Positions 16,058 through 24,621 of a DNA stretch of 51,157 nt are shown in pieces. The DNA is from JACQNR01 sp049515175 (GTDB lineage: Bacteria; Acidobacteriota; Terriglobia; UBA7540), in NCBI GenBank assembly GCA_049515175.1, contig JBEKUI010000004.1:1-51157 (forward strand). Direction: 5' to 3'. The notes under the pieces were generated by a model. The model worked only from the letters and a program-made list of their open reading frames with translations. It did no database searches and had not been told where the DNA came from. Position numbers and translations under genes: made by a program. The first letter of the stretch is position 1. The number at the start of each line of letters is the position of its first letter.

Positions 16058-17372
16058 GATCGAGCTTCAGCTTCAGAAAATGGGTGGAGCAGGAGATGCA
16101 GGGATCGTAGTTGCGAACCAGGTTTTCACAAGCGCGGGCGATCTCGGGCTCCGTGCGGTCAAGGACCCCCGGCAGGTACTGCCGCAGATCGTCCTCCATG
16201 CGCGCGTAGTTCTGCGCCGTGGGAGGAACGATCTTGGCAAACTCCACCAACCCCTGGTCGTTGATGCGATAGCGGTGGTAAAGGACGCCGCGCGGCGCCT
16301 CCGTCGCAGCGGAGCCTTCTCCCGCTCGCAGTTTGAAATCTTCCCGGCTTTTCGCGGGTTCCTCGTAGGCGTTGATGATGGCAAGCGCCTCCTCGTAGGC
16401 GTGCACCATTTCGATGGCGCGCGCCACAACACCCTGGAAAGGATTGCGTGACGGCCAGGTGATGCCACAGGCCAGCGCCGCCTCCTTGGCTCGGGGCATC
16501 AGTTTCTCCCGATTCAAGTTGACGCGCGCCAGCGGCCCGACGAAGTAGCTCGTAGTGGTTCCCGCGCGCCGCGAGTGGAGCGCCGTGGAGTGCTCGACGT
16601 GCTCTTCCAGGAAGGCGCTCTCGAAATCCGCCGGGGCGACGTCCACGCCACGTGAGGAAACGATGCGGTACTCGTTCATCGGATACTCTGCCGGGTGGGC
16701 GACGGAGACGAATTCGTAATCCGGCGTGAAGTCCGGAAACTTGAGACCGGCGACCAGCCGCACCGTGGCGATGGAAGCCTCCAGCCCCCACTCGAGGTCG
16801 GGGATGAGCTTCTGCAGGTCTTTGCGGCGCGGCGCTTTGTAGAATCCTCCCACGCAGACGGAGACGGGATGGGTGGCGCGGCCGCCCAGCACGTCGAGGA
16901 GGTCGTTGCCGATTTTCTTCAGGCGCAGCGCCAGTTCGACTTCCTTGGGGTAGTCGGCGGCCATGGCGATGGCGCTGTCATAACCGAGAAAATCCGGCAA
17001 CTGGAGCAGGTAGATGTGGAGGGCGTGGCTCTCGATCCATTCCCCGCAATAGAGCAATCGCCGCAGGGTTCGAATGGCCGGGTTGATTTTCACGCCCAGA
17101 GCGGCTTCCAGGGCGTGCACGGAGCTCATCTGGTAGGCCACCGGGCAGATGCCGCAGATGCGCGCCGTAATGTCGGGGACTTCCTGGAGATACCGTCCCC
17201 GCAGGAAAGCCTCAAAGAAGCGCGGCGGCTCGAAGATATTGAGCTTGACCTCGCGCACCTGGTTGCCCTCGGCGCGCACGTAGAGCCCGCCTTCGCCCTC
17301 GACGCGCGACAGGTAATCGACCTTCACGGTTCGCAACGGCAGTGCGCCGGATGATTCAGCGTTCTGATTCAT
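16050..17372 (-). CDS. Group 3b [NiFe] hydrogenase large (alpha) subunit
   Basis: The 440-residue catalytic subunit holds the NiFe centre. The N-terminal ligand pair is in RICGICPVAYQMSS (Cys73, Cys76). The C-terminal pair is in DPCISCSTHF (Cys425, Cys428). His431 is followed by a nine-residue tail (FLKLKLDRE) that the endopeptidase would remove. The L1 and L2 motifs and the company of the three accessory subunits fit the cytosolic, bidirectional, NADP-linked group 3b (sulfhydrogenase-type) enzymes. A group 3d enzyme would instead have Hox diaphorase genes. Start and stop overlap neighbours by 4 and 8 bp. Confidence 0.95.
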   Translation of the reverse strand: MNQNAESSGALPLRTVKVDYLSRVEGEGGLYVRAEGNQVREVKLNIFEPPRFFEAFLRGRYLQEVPDITARICGICPVAYQMSSVHALEAALGVKINPAIRTLRRLLYCGEWIESHALHIYLLQLPDFLGYDSAIAMAADYPKEVELALRLKKIGNDLLDVLGGRATHPVSVCVGGFYKAPRRKDLQKLIPDLEWGLEASIATVRLVAGLKFPDFTPDYEFVSVAHPAEYPMNEYRIVSSRGVDVAPADFESAFLEEHVEHSTALHSRRAGTTTSYFVGPLARVNLNREKLMPRAKEAALACGITWPSRNPFQGVVARAIEMVHAYEEALAIINAYEEPAKSREDFKLRAGEGSAATEAPRGVLYHRYRINDQGLVEFAKIVPPTAQNYARMEDDLRQYLPGVLDRTEPEIARACENLVRNYDPCISCSTHFLKLKLDRE

Positions 17373-18157
17373 GGAGCCGTCCTCTCCAACTTCTCACTGG
17401 CGGCGCGGAAGGCGTCCGCGTAGCCCGTAAATCCGCGCAGCAACTGCACGACGTGGCGCTGCGGGACGCCGATCGTCACCAGGTACGTGGCCAGCGCATC
17501 GGCGTTGGGTTCCTCCATCGGGCCGAAGCAGCCGTAGCAGCCGCGGTTGTAGGCCGGGCAGATCGCGCCACAGCCGGTATGAGTTACGGGGCCAAGGCAG
17601 GCGATGCCCTGCGCCACGGTGATGCAGACCGTGCCGCGGCGCTTGCACTCCATGCAGACCGAATGCGCCGGAAGATGGGGCGTGTGTCCCTGCAAGAGCG
17701 CCGTCAGAACTTCCAGAGCCTGGAATTTGTTGATGGGGCAGCCGTTGAGCTCATAGTCCACGGCCACGTGCTGCGAAATCGGGGTGGAAGTCTTCAGGGT
17801 GTGAATGTAGGCGGGCGTGGCATAGACGTAGCGAATGAACTCGTCCACGTCCTTCCAATTGCGCAGCGCCTGGATTCCGCCGGTCGTCGCGCAGGCCCCG
17901 ATGGTGATGAGGTACTTCGCGTCCTTGCGGATGGCGCGAATGCGCTCCACGTCCTCGGACGTCGTCACCGAACCCTCAACCAGGGCGACGTCATAGGGCC
18001 CCGGCACGACGGCGGAACTGGCCTCGAGAAAATAGGCAATCTCCACCGCACCGACCAAGCTCAACAACTCATTTTCGAGATTCAGGAGCGCCAGTTGGCA
18101 ACCATCGCAGGAGGCGAATTTGTAAACCGCCAGCTTGGGGCGCGCATCGGAGGTCAT
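17369..18157 (-). CDS. Group 3b [NiFe] hydrogenase small (delta) subunit
   Basis: The subunit is 262 residues from MTSDARPKL, the start just after the stop of the upstream gene. It carries the proximal [4Fe-4S] ligands Cys17 and Cys20 (SCDGCQ), Cys89 (IGACAT) and Cys140 (NGCPINKF). More cysteines follow for two further clusters (CMECKRRGTVC, GCGAICPAYNRGCYGC). It passes electrons between the NiFe site and the iron-sulfur and flavin subunits. The ATGA overlap with the large subunit is typical of tight stoichiometric coupling. Confidence 0.95.
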   Translation of the reverse strand: MTSDARPKLAVYKFASCDGCQLALLNLENELLSLVGAVEIAYFLEASSAVVPGPYDVALVEGSVTTSEDVERIRAIRKDAKYLITIGACATTGGIQALRNWKDVDEFIRYVYATPAYIHTLKTSTPISQHVAVDYELNGCPINKFQALEVLTALLQGHTPHLPAHSVCMECKRRGTVCITVAQGIACLGPVTHTGCGAICPAYNRGCYGCFGPMEEPNADALATYLVTIGVPQRHVVQLLRGFTGYADAFRAASEKLERTAP

Positions 18158-18158
18158 T

Positions 18159-19021
18159 TCAGAAATCCTCCTTGCCGAAGAATGGTTCGATGGCCGCAAA
18201 GTTAAGCACCGGGCCCTGCTTGCAGATGAACGTGGGACCGAACTGGCAGTGGCCGCAGAAGCCCACCGCGCACTTCATGTTACGTTCCATGGAGATGTAG
18301 ATCCGGTCCTTGGGAACGCGGCGGGCGAGCGCCTCGTAGATGACAAAGCGCATCATGATCTCCGGCCCGCAGGTCATTACGACCGTATTCTTGTGGTCTA
18401 TGCGGACGCGGTAGAAGAGCTGTGGCACCACGCCCACTTGGCCTCGCCAGTTCTCATCCGCGAGGTCCACCGTCACGTGAAGGTCGATATTCCCTTCCCG
18501 CCATTTGTCGAATTCGTCGGTATAGAGCAGGTCCGCCGGCGTGCGCGCCCCATAAAGGAGCAGCACTCGCCCGTAATCGGCGCGCTGCCGAAGCACGGAG
18601 AGAATGACCGGCCGCAGCGGCGCCAGGCCGATTCCGCCCGCCACAATGACCAGATTCGTGCCCGGCCGGCTGTTCGTCGGCCAGTGGCTGCCGTAAGGGC
18701 CACGCACTCCCAGCATATCGCCGGGCTTAAGGCGCCCGATGGCGGTCGTGACATTGCCCGCATAACGGATCGTGTGGCCGAGCGTTTCGGGTTCACCGGG
18801 ATCCGAGCTTACGGAAATGGCCACCTCGCCCACTCCCGGCAGGTAGAGCATGTTGAACTGCCCGGGCTGAAAACGGTACCTCGCACGCTCGGTGGGATCG
18901 ACGAAGGCCATGGAAAACGTCGAAACGCCAAAGGCCTCCGGCTTGATGCCATGGATCGTCGCGAGGCTTGGCAGCATGGGATCGGCGGGATAAGGAACCT
19001 CTACCGTTGGAAACGCAGTGG

Positions 19022-19025
<4 letters not shown>
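18159..19025 (-). CDS. Hydrogenase FAD/NAD(P)-binding (gamma) subunit
   Basis: The 288-residue protein is of the ferredoxin-NADP reductase and PyrK type. It has an FAD-binding beta barrel (RFQPGQFNMLYLPGVGE) and a nucleotide-binding domain (VIVAGGIGLAPLRPV, MTCGPEIMMRF). The C-terminal [2Fe-2S] site is Cys252-x4-Cys257-x2-Cys260-x7-Cys268. It connects the hydrogenase to NAD(P)H. The start overlaps the beta-subunit stop as ATGA. Confidence 0.95.
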
Positions 19026-20146
<1,121 letters not shown>

Positions 20147-20166
20147 AGAGGGACTTCCTCCTCGCG

Positions 20167-20613
20167 CTAAGCAAAAACGTCGATCAACTGCAATCGGGTG
20201 GCGATCAGGCGGGAACTGATGACTTCCGCCAGGGCGCGATAAAGCTCGAAGCCGAACTCCGGGTCTTCGCGGCAGAGGTCCATCAATGCGCCGCCTTTGA
20301 CGCCGAAGGCCTCGGTGGCCTGCGTGGCCCGAGCCGAGGCTGTCTCGATGCGCGGCTCGACCAGCGCCGACCAACTGAACAGGTCGCCGGGACCGGCCGT
20401 CATGATCGTCCGCCGCCCCTTGGACGGGATATGAACTTCGATCGCCACCTGGCCGGTCTTGACCACATAGAGGTGGAGGCTGAGGTCACCTTCCTGGAAT
20501 ATGGTTTCGCCCTCGGGATACTGGAAATTCTCACCCAGGGCAAGGAGCTTCTCCTGCGCCCGCGGTGAGAGGTCAGCTAGGAAACTCCCGAACCAATGCG
20601 CCTGCTCGGCCAT
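20167..20613 (-). CDS. Cyclic-nucleotide-binding-domain protein without HTH
   Basis: The 148-residue protein is a single cNMP-binding beta-roll of the Crp/Fnr type (YPEGETIFQEGD, LYVVKTGQVAIEV, AGPGDLFSWSAL) followed by the long helix. It stops before any DNA-binding helix-turn-helix. It heads the hydrogenase operon, 20 bp before the beta subunit. Single cNMP-domain proteins are recurrent neighbours of group 3b hydrogenases and may sense ligand or bind the enzyme rather than DNA. Start 20613 is preferred to 20640. AGGGGG precedes it, and the sigma-54 promoter would place transcription start at about 20639, on top of the upstream ATG. Confidence 0.88.
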   Translation of the reverse strand: MAEQAHWFGSFLADLSPRAQEKLLALGENFQYPEGETIFQEGDLSLHLYVVKTGQVAIEVHIPSKGRRTIMTAGPGDLFSWSALVEPRIETASARATQATEAFGVKGGALMDLCREDPEFGFELYRALAEVISSRLIATRLQLIDVFA

Positions 20614-20649
20614 TTTGTCCCCCTGTTGGTGCCGTATCATCTAACGAGT

Positions 20650-20666
20650 TGCACGCAATGGGCCAA
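20650..20666 (-). promoter_or_regulatory. Sigma-54 (-24/-12) promoter of the hydrogenase operon
   Basis: The minus strand reads TTGGCCCATTGCGTGCA. It has GG and GC exactly 10 bp apart and matches the consensus TTGGCACG-N4-TTGCA at 10 of 13 fixed positions. Transcription would start near 20639, about 26 nt before the preferred start codon. A sigma-54 activator of the FhlA type is encoded 4 kb away at 24622. Confidence 0.65.
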
Positions 20667-20926
20667 CCATTTTCTGATGATAGTCAATCTACAAACTGAA
20701 CTAGCACATTAAGAAGGACAGATAGAGGATGGAATTCGGACAGAAGGGCGAAGTTTGTGACTGAGTTCCCTTCGACGTTTGCGACCCAGTACCCACTCAA
20801 CCAAGCGATACTTTGACCACTTTGTGGGTGCGGCAGCACAGTACGCCACCCCGACTGTTAGTTATTTCAACATGAACATGCCGCCCCTTGAATGGCGCCA
20901 CAACTAGGAAACATCGCGGTGTGCCC
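20667..20926. other. Gap upstream of the hydrogenase operon
   Basis: No gene could be assigned. A minus-strand frame of about 50 codons (ending near 20710) reads like a basic peptide (KYRLVEWVLGRKRRRELSHK) but has no recognised family or ribosome-binding site. Enhancer sites for the sigma-54 promoter would be expected here. No clear dyad matching the one at 26720 was found. Confidence 0.4.
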
Positions 20927-21850
20927 TTACCGGGGTGGGCGGCGTTGTGCCCAGCTCCGCGCCTTGAGCCAGTTGGCCAGGCAGTGGGACCAGAGTGAAA
21001 GGATCTGGTCGGTCGGTGCCAGTCCCACCCCGTGGGGGCCGTGCTGGAAGATGTGCATCTCGGCCGGAACCCCGGCCTTCCGCAGCGCCAGGTAGTAGAG
21101 AACGCTGTTTTCGGACGGCACGCCGTCGTCTTCGTCGGTGTGGAAAAGAAACGTGGGGGGAGTGTCGCGCGTGACCTGCTTCTCGCTGGAAAGAAACTCC
21201 ACCAGCTTGGGATCGGGATTCTTGCCCAGCAGATTGTCTCTCGATCCCGCGTGAGTGTATTCCGTGGTGAAGGAAATTACGGGGTAAGCCAGAATCGCAA
21301 AGTCGGGCCGAGAGCTCACACGGTCAGCGGGATCCGCCACCTTCGGATCACCGGCATCAAAGTGGGTGGAGGCGGTCGAGGCGAGGTGCCCTCCGGCGGA
21401 GAAACCCCAGATGCCAATGTCATGAGGCGAAACGTGAAACTCCTGCGCGCGGCTGCGGACAATCCGGATGGCACGCTGCGCGTCGAGGAGCGGCGCGGGG
21501 TGATGATAGCGTGGGCCGAGGCGGTACTTGAGAACGAAAGCCGCGATGCCTATCGAGTTCAACCATTGGGCGATCTGCTTCCCTTCGTGATCTATGGCCA
21601 GCATCTGGTAGCCGCCACCGGGACAGACCACCACACCCGTCCCCGTGGCCCTGGTCGCCTCGGGAAGATAGAAGGTCAGGGAAGGCTTGTCGGCGTCCTC
21701 GTTGCCCAGCGCTCCCGGCGCGCCACTCGGCCAAAGCAGTTCGACGTGAGTCTCGGCGGCCTTCTCCCGCGCAGCCGCTCCGACGGCGCCGGTGCCGAAA
21801 GAGACGGCCAGCAATCCACAACAGAAAACCATGCAGGTTCGGTGCGACAT
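20927..21850 (-). CDS. Exported alpha/beta-hydrolase esterase
   Basis: The 307-residue protein has a signal peptide (VFCCGLLAVSFGTGAVGA). The alpha/beta-hydrolase features are the oxyanion loop CPGGGY (76-81), the nucleophile Ser151 in GFSAGGH, an acidic residue in HTDEDDGVP and the final His in HGPHGVG. It resembles the bacterial acetyl-xylan esterase and BD-FAE-like hydrolases, so removal of acetyl groups from plant polysaccharide is a reasonable guess. It is divergent from purU and stands alone. Confidence 0.88.
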   Translation of the reverse strand: MSHRTCMVFCCGLLAVSFGTGAVGAAAREKAAETHVELLWPSGAPGALGNEDADKPSLTFYLPEATRATGTGVVVCPGGGYQMLAIDHEGKQIAQWLNSIGIAAFVLKYRLGPRYHHPAPLLDAQRAIRIVRSRAQEFHVSPHDIGIWGFSAGGHLASTASTHFDAGDPKVADPADRVSSRPDFAILAYPVISFTTEYTHAGSRDNLLGKNPDPKLVEFLSSEKQVTRDTPPTFLFHTDEDDGVPSENSVLYYLALRKAGVPAEMHIFQHGPHGVGLAPTDQILSLWSHCLANWLKARSWAQRRPPR

Positions 21851-22034
21851 TGCTACAGCCCCTTTCCGAAATCTCGCCCGCAGGGTACAGCCATCTCGGG
21901 CATTGAGGCCAGCCCCCGCATCCGGAACCGCCGACGCAGGACAACCCTTCGCACTCCGGCATGAACAAAGTTGCGCTCCGTGCCGGAGATTTGCCGCTAT
22001 AGTAGGTAGGTCTCATTTTTCGTGTGAGGTGATC

Positions 22035-22898
22035 ATGCCTGAATCATCAACGAGCGCCGTGCTGCTGATTTCCTCCCCCGACCAGCGAGGTCTGGTGGCC
22101 CGGATCACGGATTTCGTCTTTCGTCGCAACGGTAACATTCTCCATTCCGACGAACACATTGACGAAGAAGCGGGGCTGTTCCTGATGCGAGTGGAGTGGG
22201 ATTTGGCGGGTTTCTCACTCGACCGCGAGCAGATTCGGCCGGCCTTCGAACTGCTCGCCCGGGAACTCCGGCTCACCTGGGAGCTGCGCTTTTCCGACAC
22301 GCCGCCGCGCACCGCGATCCTGGTCTCCAAGTACGACCATTGCTTTTACGACGTCCTGTTCCGCCACCGCTCCGGTGAGCTGAAGGCCGCGATTCAAGTA
22401 ATCATCAGCAACCATCCCGATCTGCGTCACCTGGCAGAATATTTTGGGATCGAGTACCTCGTCTTCCCCGTCAGCAAGGAAACCAAGGCCGCACAAGAAG
22501 CGCTGGTCATCGCGGAGTTGCGGCGCCGTGAAATTGAATTCATCATTCTGGCGCGCTACATGCAGATCCTGTCGCCGGCGTTCCTCGATGCCTTCCCCAG
22601 CCGCATCATCAACATTCATCATTCGTTTCTGCCCGCATTCGTCGGGTCGCAGCCTTACCACCAGGCCCACCGGCGAGGCGTCAAGCTGATCGGGGCGACC
22701 AGCCACTACGTGACCGCCGACCTCGACGCCGGGCCCATCATTGAGCAGGACGTGGCCCGCGTCAGTCACCGTGATTCGGTGGAGGCGCTGGTTCGCAAAG
22801 GGCGGGACCTCGAAAAGGTCGTGCTGGCGCGTGCCGTCCGCCTGCACCTCGAAAACCGCGTGCTGGTGTACGGCAATAAGACGGTCGTGTTCGATTAA
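22035..22898 (+). CDS. purU: Formyltetrahydrofolate deformylase
   Basis: The 287-residue enzyme has an N-terminal ACT regulatory domain (about 1-85, SSPDQRGLVARITDFVF) and a formyltransferase-fold catalytic domain. Asn193 and His195 (NIHHSFLP) and Asp231 (LDAGPII) supply the active site. It hydrolyses 10-formyl-THF to formate and THF, the reverse in effect of Fhs at 7550. The ATG at 22035 follows GAGGTGATC. The frame is open further upstream, but without similarity. In other bacteria PurU balances the folate pool and supplies formate to PurT. Confidence 0.96.
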   Translation: MPESSTSAVLLISSPDQRGLVARITDFVFRRNGNILHSDEHIDEEAGLFLMRVEWDLAGFSLDREQIRPAFELLARELRLTWELRFSDTPPRTAILVSKYDHCFYDVLFRHRSGELKAAIQVIISNHPDLRHLAEYFGIEYLVFPVSKETKAAQEALVIAELRRREIEFIILARYMQILSPAFLDAFPSRIINIHHSFLPAFVGSQPYHQAHRRGVKLIGATSHYVTADLDAGPIIEQDVARVSHRDSVEALVRKGRDLEKVVLARAVRLHLENRVLVYGNKTVVFD

Positions 22899-22904
22899 CG
22901 GCTT

Positions 22905-23060
22905 TCCATGTCACCCTGAGCCCGCACCGTGGACGAAGCGTCGGCAGTTGCTTGTTCACGACAGCCAACTGCAGATTCTTCGCTTCGCCCGGCACCACGC
23001 GATGCCGGTCTCCCCTCAGAATGACACCTCATGTCGCCGGGCATAGACCGGCGCTACAGC
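22905..23060. repeat. Dispersed intergenic repeat between convergent genes
   Basis: The convergent purU-trpB spacer contains two repeat types. One is a long imperfect inverted unit running from TGTCACCCTGAG to its partner CTCAGAATGACA, with GAAGCG and CTTCGC copies inside. The other is CGCCGG/CCGGCG (23035-23053), ending ATAGACCGGCGCTACAG. The latter matches 37574-37590 except for one base, so it is a dispersed family in this genome. The hairpins could terminate transcription from both sides. Confidence 0.55.
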
Positions 23061-23070
23061 AGAGAGGGGG

Positions 23071-24426
23071 TCAAGACGCCTTGGGCAAGTGCGCCAGGGC
23101 CTCGCGGACTTTCTCTTCGGGGTAGTGGTAATCCTCGAGTCCGCCCGCAAAGTATTTTTCGTAGGCGGCCATATCAAAGTGGCCGTGACCGCTCAGGTTG
23201 AAGAGAATGGTCCGTTCCTTCCCTTCCTCTTTGGCTTTCCTCGCCTCGTCGATAACGCAAGCGATGGCGTGGGACGTCTCCGGCGCCACAATCAATCCTT
23301 CGGCGCGCGCGAAGGTGATGGCTGCTTCAAAGCACCTCAGTTGCGGGTAGCTCGCTGCTTCCACCACGCCTTCGCGGTGCAGCAAGCTCACCAGCGGCGA
23401 CATGCCGTGATAGCGCAAGCCGCCGGCGTGGATTCCGGGCGGGATGAAATCGTGGCCCAGCGTGTCCATCTTAATGAGCGGGGTCATGCCGCTCTTGTCG
23501 CCGAAGTCGTACGCGTAGACGCCCTTGGTCATCGTCGGGCAGGCCGCGGGCTCGACGGCCAACAGGCGCACCTTCTTTCCCGACGCCTTCTCGGGCACGA
23601 AGGGAAACGCCAGTCCCGCGAAATTGCTGCCGCCGCCGCAGCAGCCGATGACCACGTCCGGGAACGCACCCGCGAGCTTCAATTGCGCCAGCGCCTCCTG
23701 ACCGATCACCGTCTGGTGGAGAAGCACATGATTGAGCACGCTGCCGAGAGAATAGTTGGTGTCCTTGCGGCCCGCCGCTTCCTCCACCGCCTCACTGATG
23801 GCGATGCCGAGGCTCCCCGGCGTGTCGGGATCTTCGGCAAGAATCTTACGGCCGGAATTCGTCAGATTGCTCGGCGAGGGGACGCACTTCGCGCCCCAGG
23901 TCTGCATCATGGTGCGGCGATGCGGCTTCTGGTCGTAGCTGCAACGCACCATGTACACCATGCACTCTATGCCGAAAAAGTTGCAGGCCAGTGCCAGGGC
24001 GCTGCCCCACTGCCCCGCCCCCGTTTCCGTTGTGAGCCGATGGACTCCCGCCTGCTTGTTGTAATAAGCCTGGGCGATCGCGGTGTTGGGCTTGTGACTG
24101 CCCGCCGGAGACACCCCTTCGTTCTTGTAAAAGATCTTGGCCGGTGTCCCCAGCGCCTTTTCAAAACGAACGGCACGCATGAGCGGCGTTGGCCGCCACA
24201 GCCGCAGGATGTCGAGCACCGGCTCGGGAATGGAGATGGCGTGTGCGGTGCTCATCTCCTGCTCGATCAGACTCATGGGGAAGATGGCCGCCAAGTCGCT
24301 GGGCTGCGCGGGTTGACCAGTGCCGGGATGCAAATAAGGGTGCATCGGCGCTGGTAAGTCGGGGATGACGTTGTACCAGGACTTGGGGATTTCTCTTTCG
24401 GATAGCTGCACTCGATATTCGCTCAT
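23071..24426 (-). CDS. trpB: Tryptophan synthase beta chain, TrpB2 type
   Basis: The 451-residue PLP enzyme has the long N-terminal extension of the TrpB2 family. Lys112 in GSHKPNTA is the PLP lysine and CGGGSNFAG is the phosphate loop. It joins indole and serine to make tryptophan. TrpB2 enzymes usually act without TrpA, and no trpA is present here, which supports indole salvage rather than the canonical complex. The start has GAGGTG at 7 nt. Confidence 0.95.
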   Translation of the reverse strand: MSEYRVQLSEREIPKSWYNVIPDLPAPMHPYLHPGTGQPAQPSDLAAIFPMSLIEQEMSTAHAISIPEPVLDILRLWRPTPLMRAVRFEKALGTPAKIFYKNEGVSPAGSHKPNTAIAQAYYNKQAGVHRLTTETGAGQWGSALALACNFFGIECMVYMVRCSYDQKPHRRTMMQTWGAKCVPSPSNLTNSGRKILAEDPDTPGSLGIAISEAVEEAAGRKDTNYSLGSVLNHVLLHQTVIGQEALAQLKLAGAFPDVVIGCCGGGSNFAGLAFPFVPEKASGKKVRLLAVEPAACPTMTKGVYAYDFGDKSGMTPLIKMDTLGHDFIPPGIHAGGLRYHGMSPLVSLLHREGVVEAASYPQLRCFEAAITFARAEGLIVAPETSHAIACVIDEARKAKEEGKERTILFNLSGHGHFDMAAYEKYFAGGLEDYHYPEEKVREALAHLPKAS

Positions 24427-24621
24427 CTTAGATCACCTCGAATTAGCTCGTCGCCGTCGCAGCCTCCCAAGCCTGGAGTGGGGCTCCAAGGGCAGCCCGA
24501 ACGGCGCAAAAACAAAAACGCAGAATACCACAGTGTGGCAAGAATGGCGCAAACAGGCGAGGGCGTCGGGGCGCAGCATGCGGCGCCCCTGCTATCGTTA
24601 CAGAAAACCGCACCTTGAGCC

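Noticed and set aside
24536..24551. GG-N10-GC element upstream of the sigma-54 activator gene
   Set aside because: The -24 half (TGGCA) is good, but the -12 half reads GCGC rather than TTGC, and no other support exists. Autoregulation is possible but not shown.
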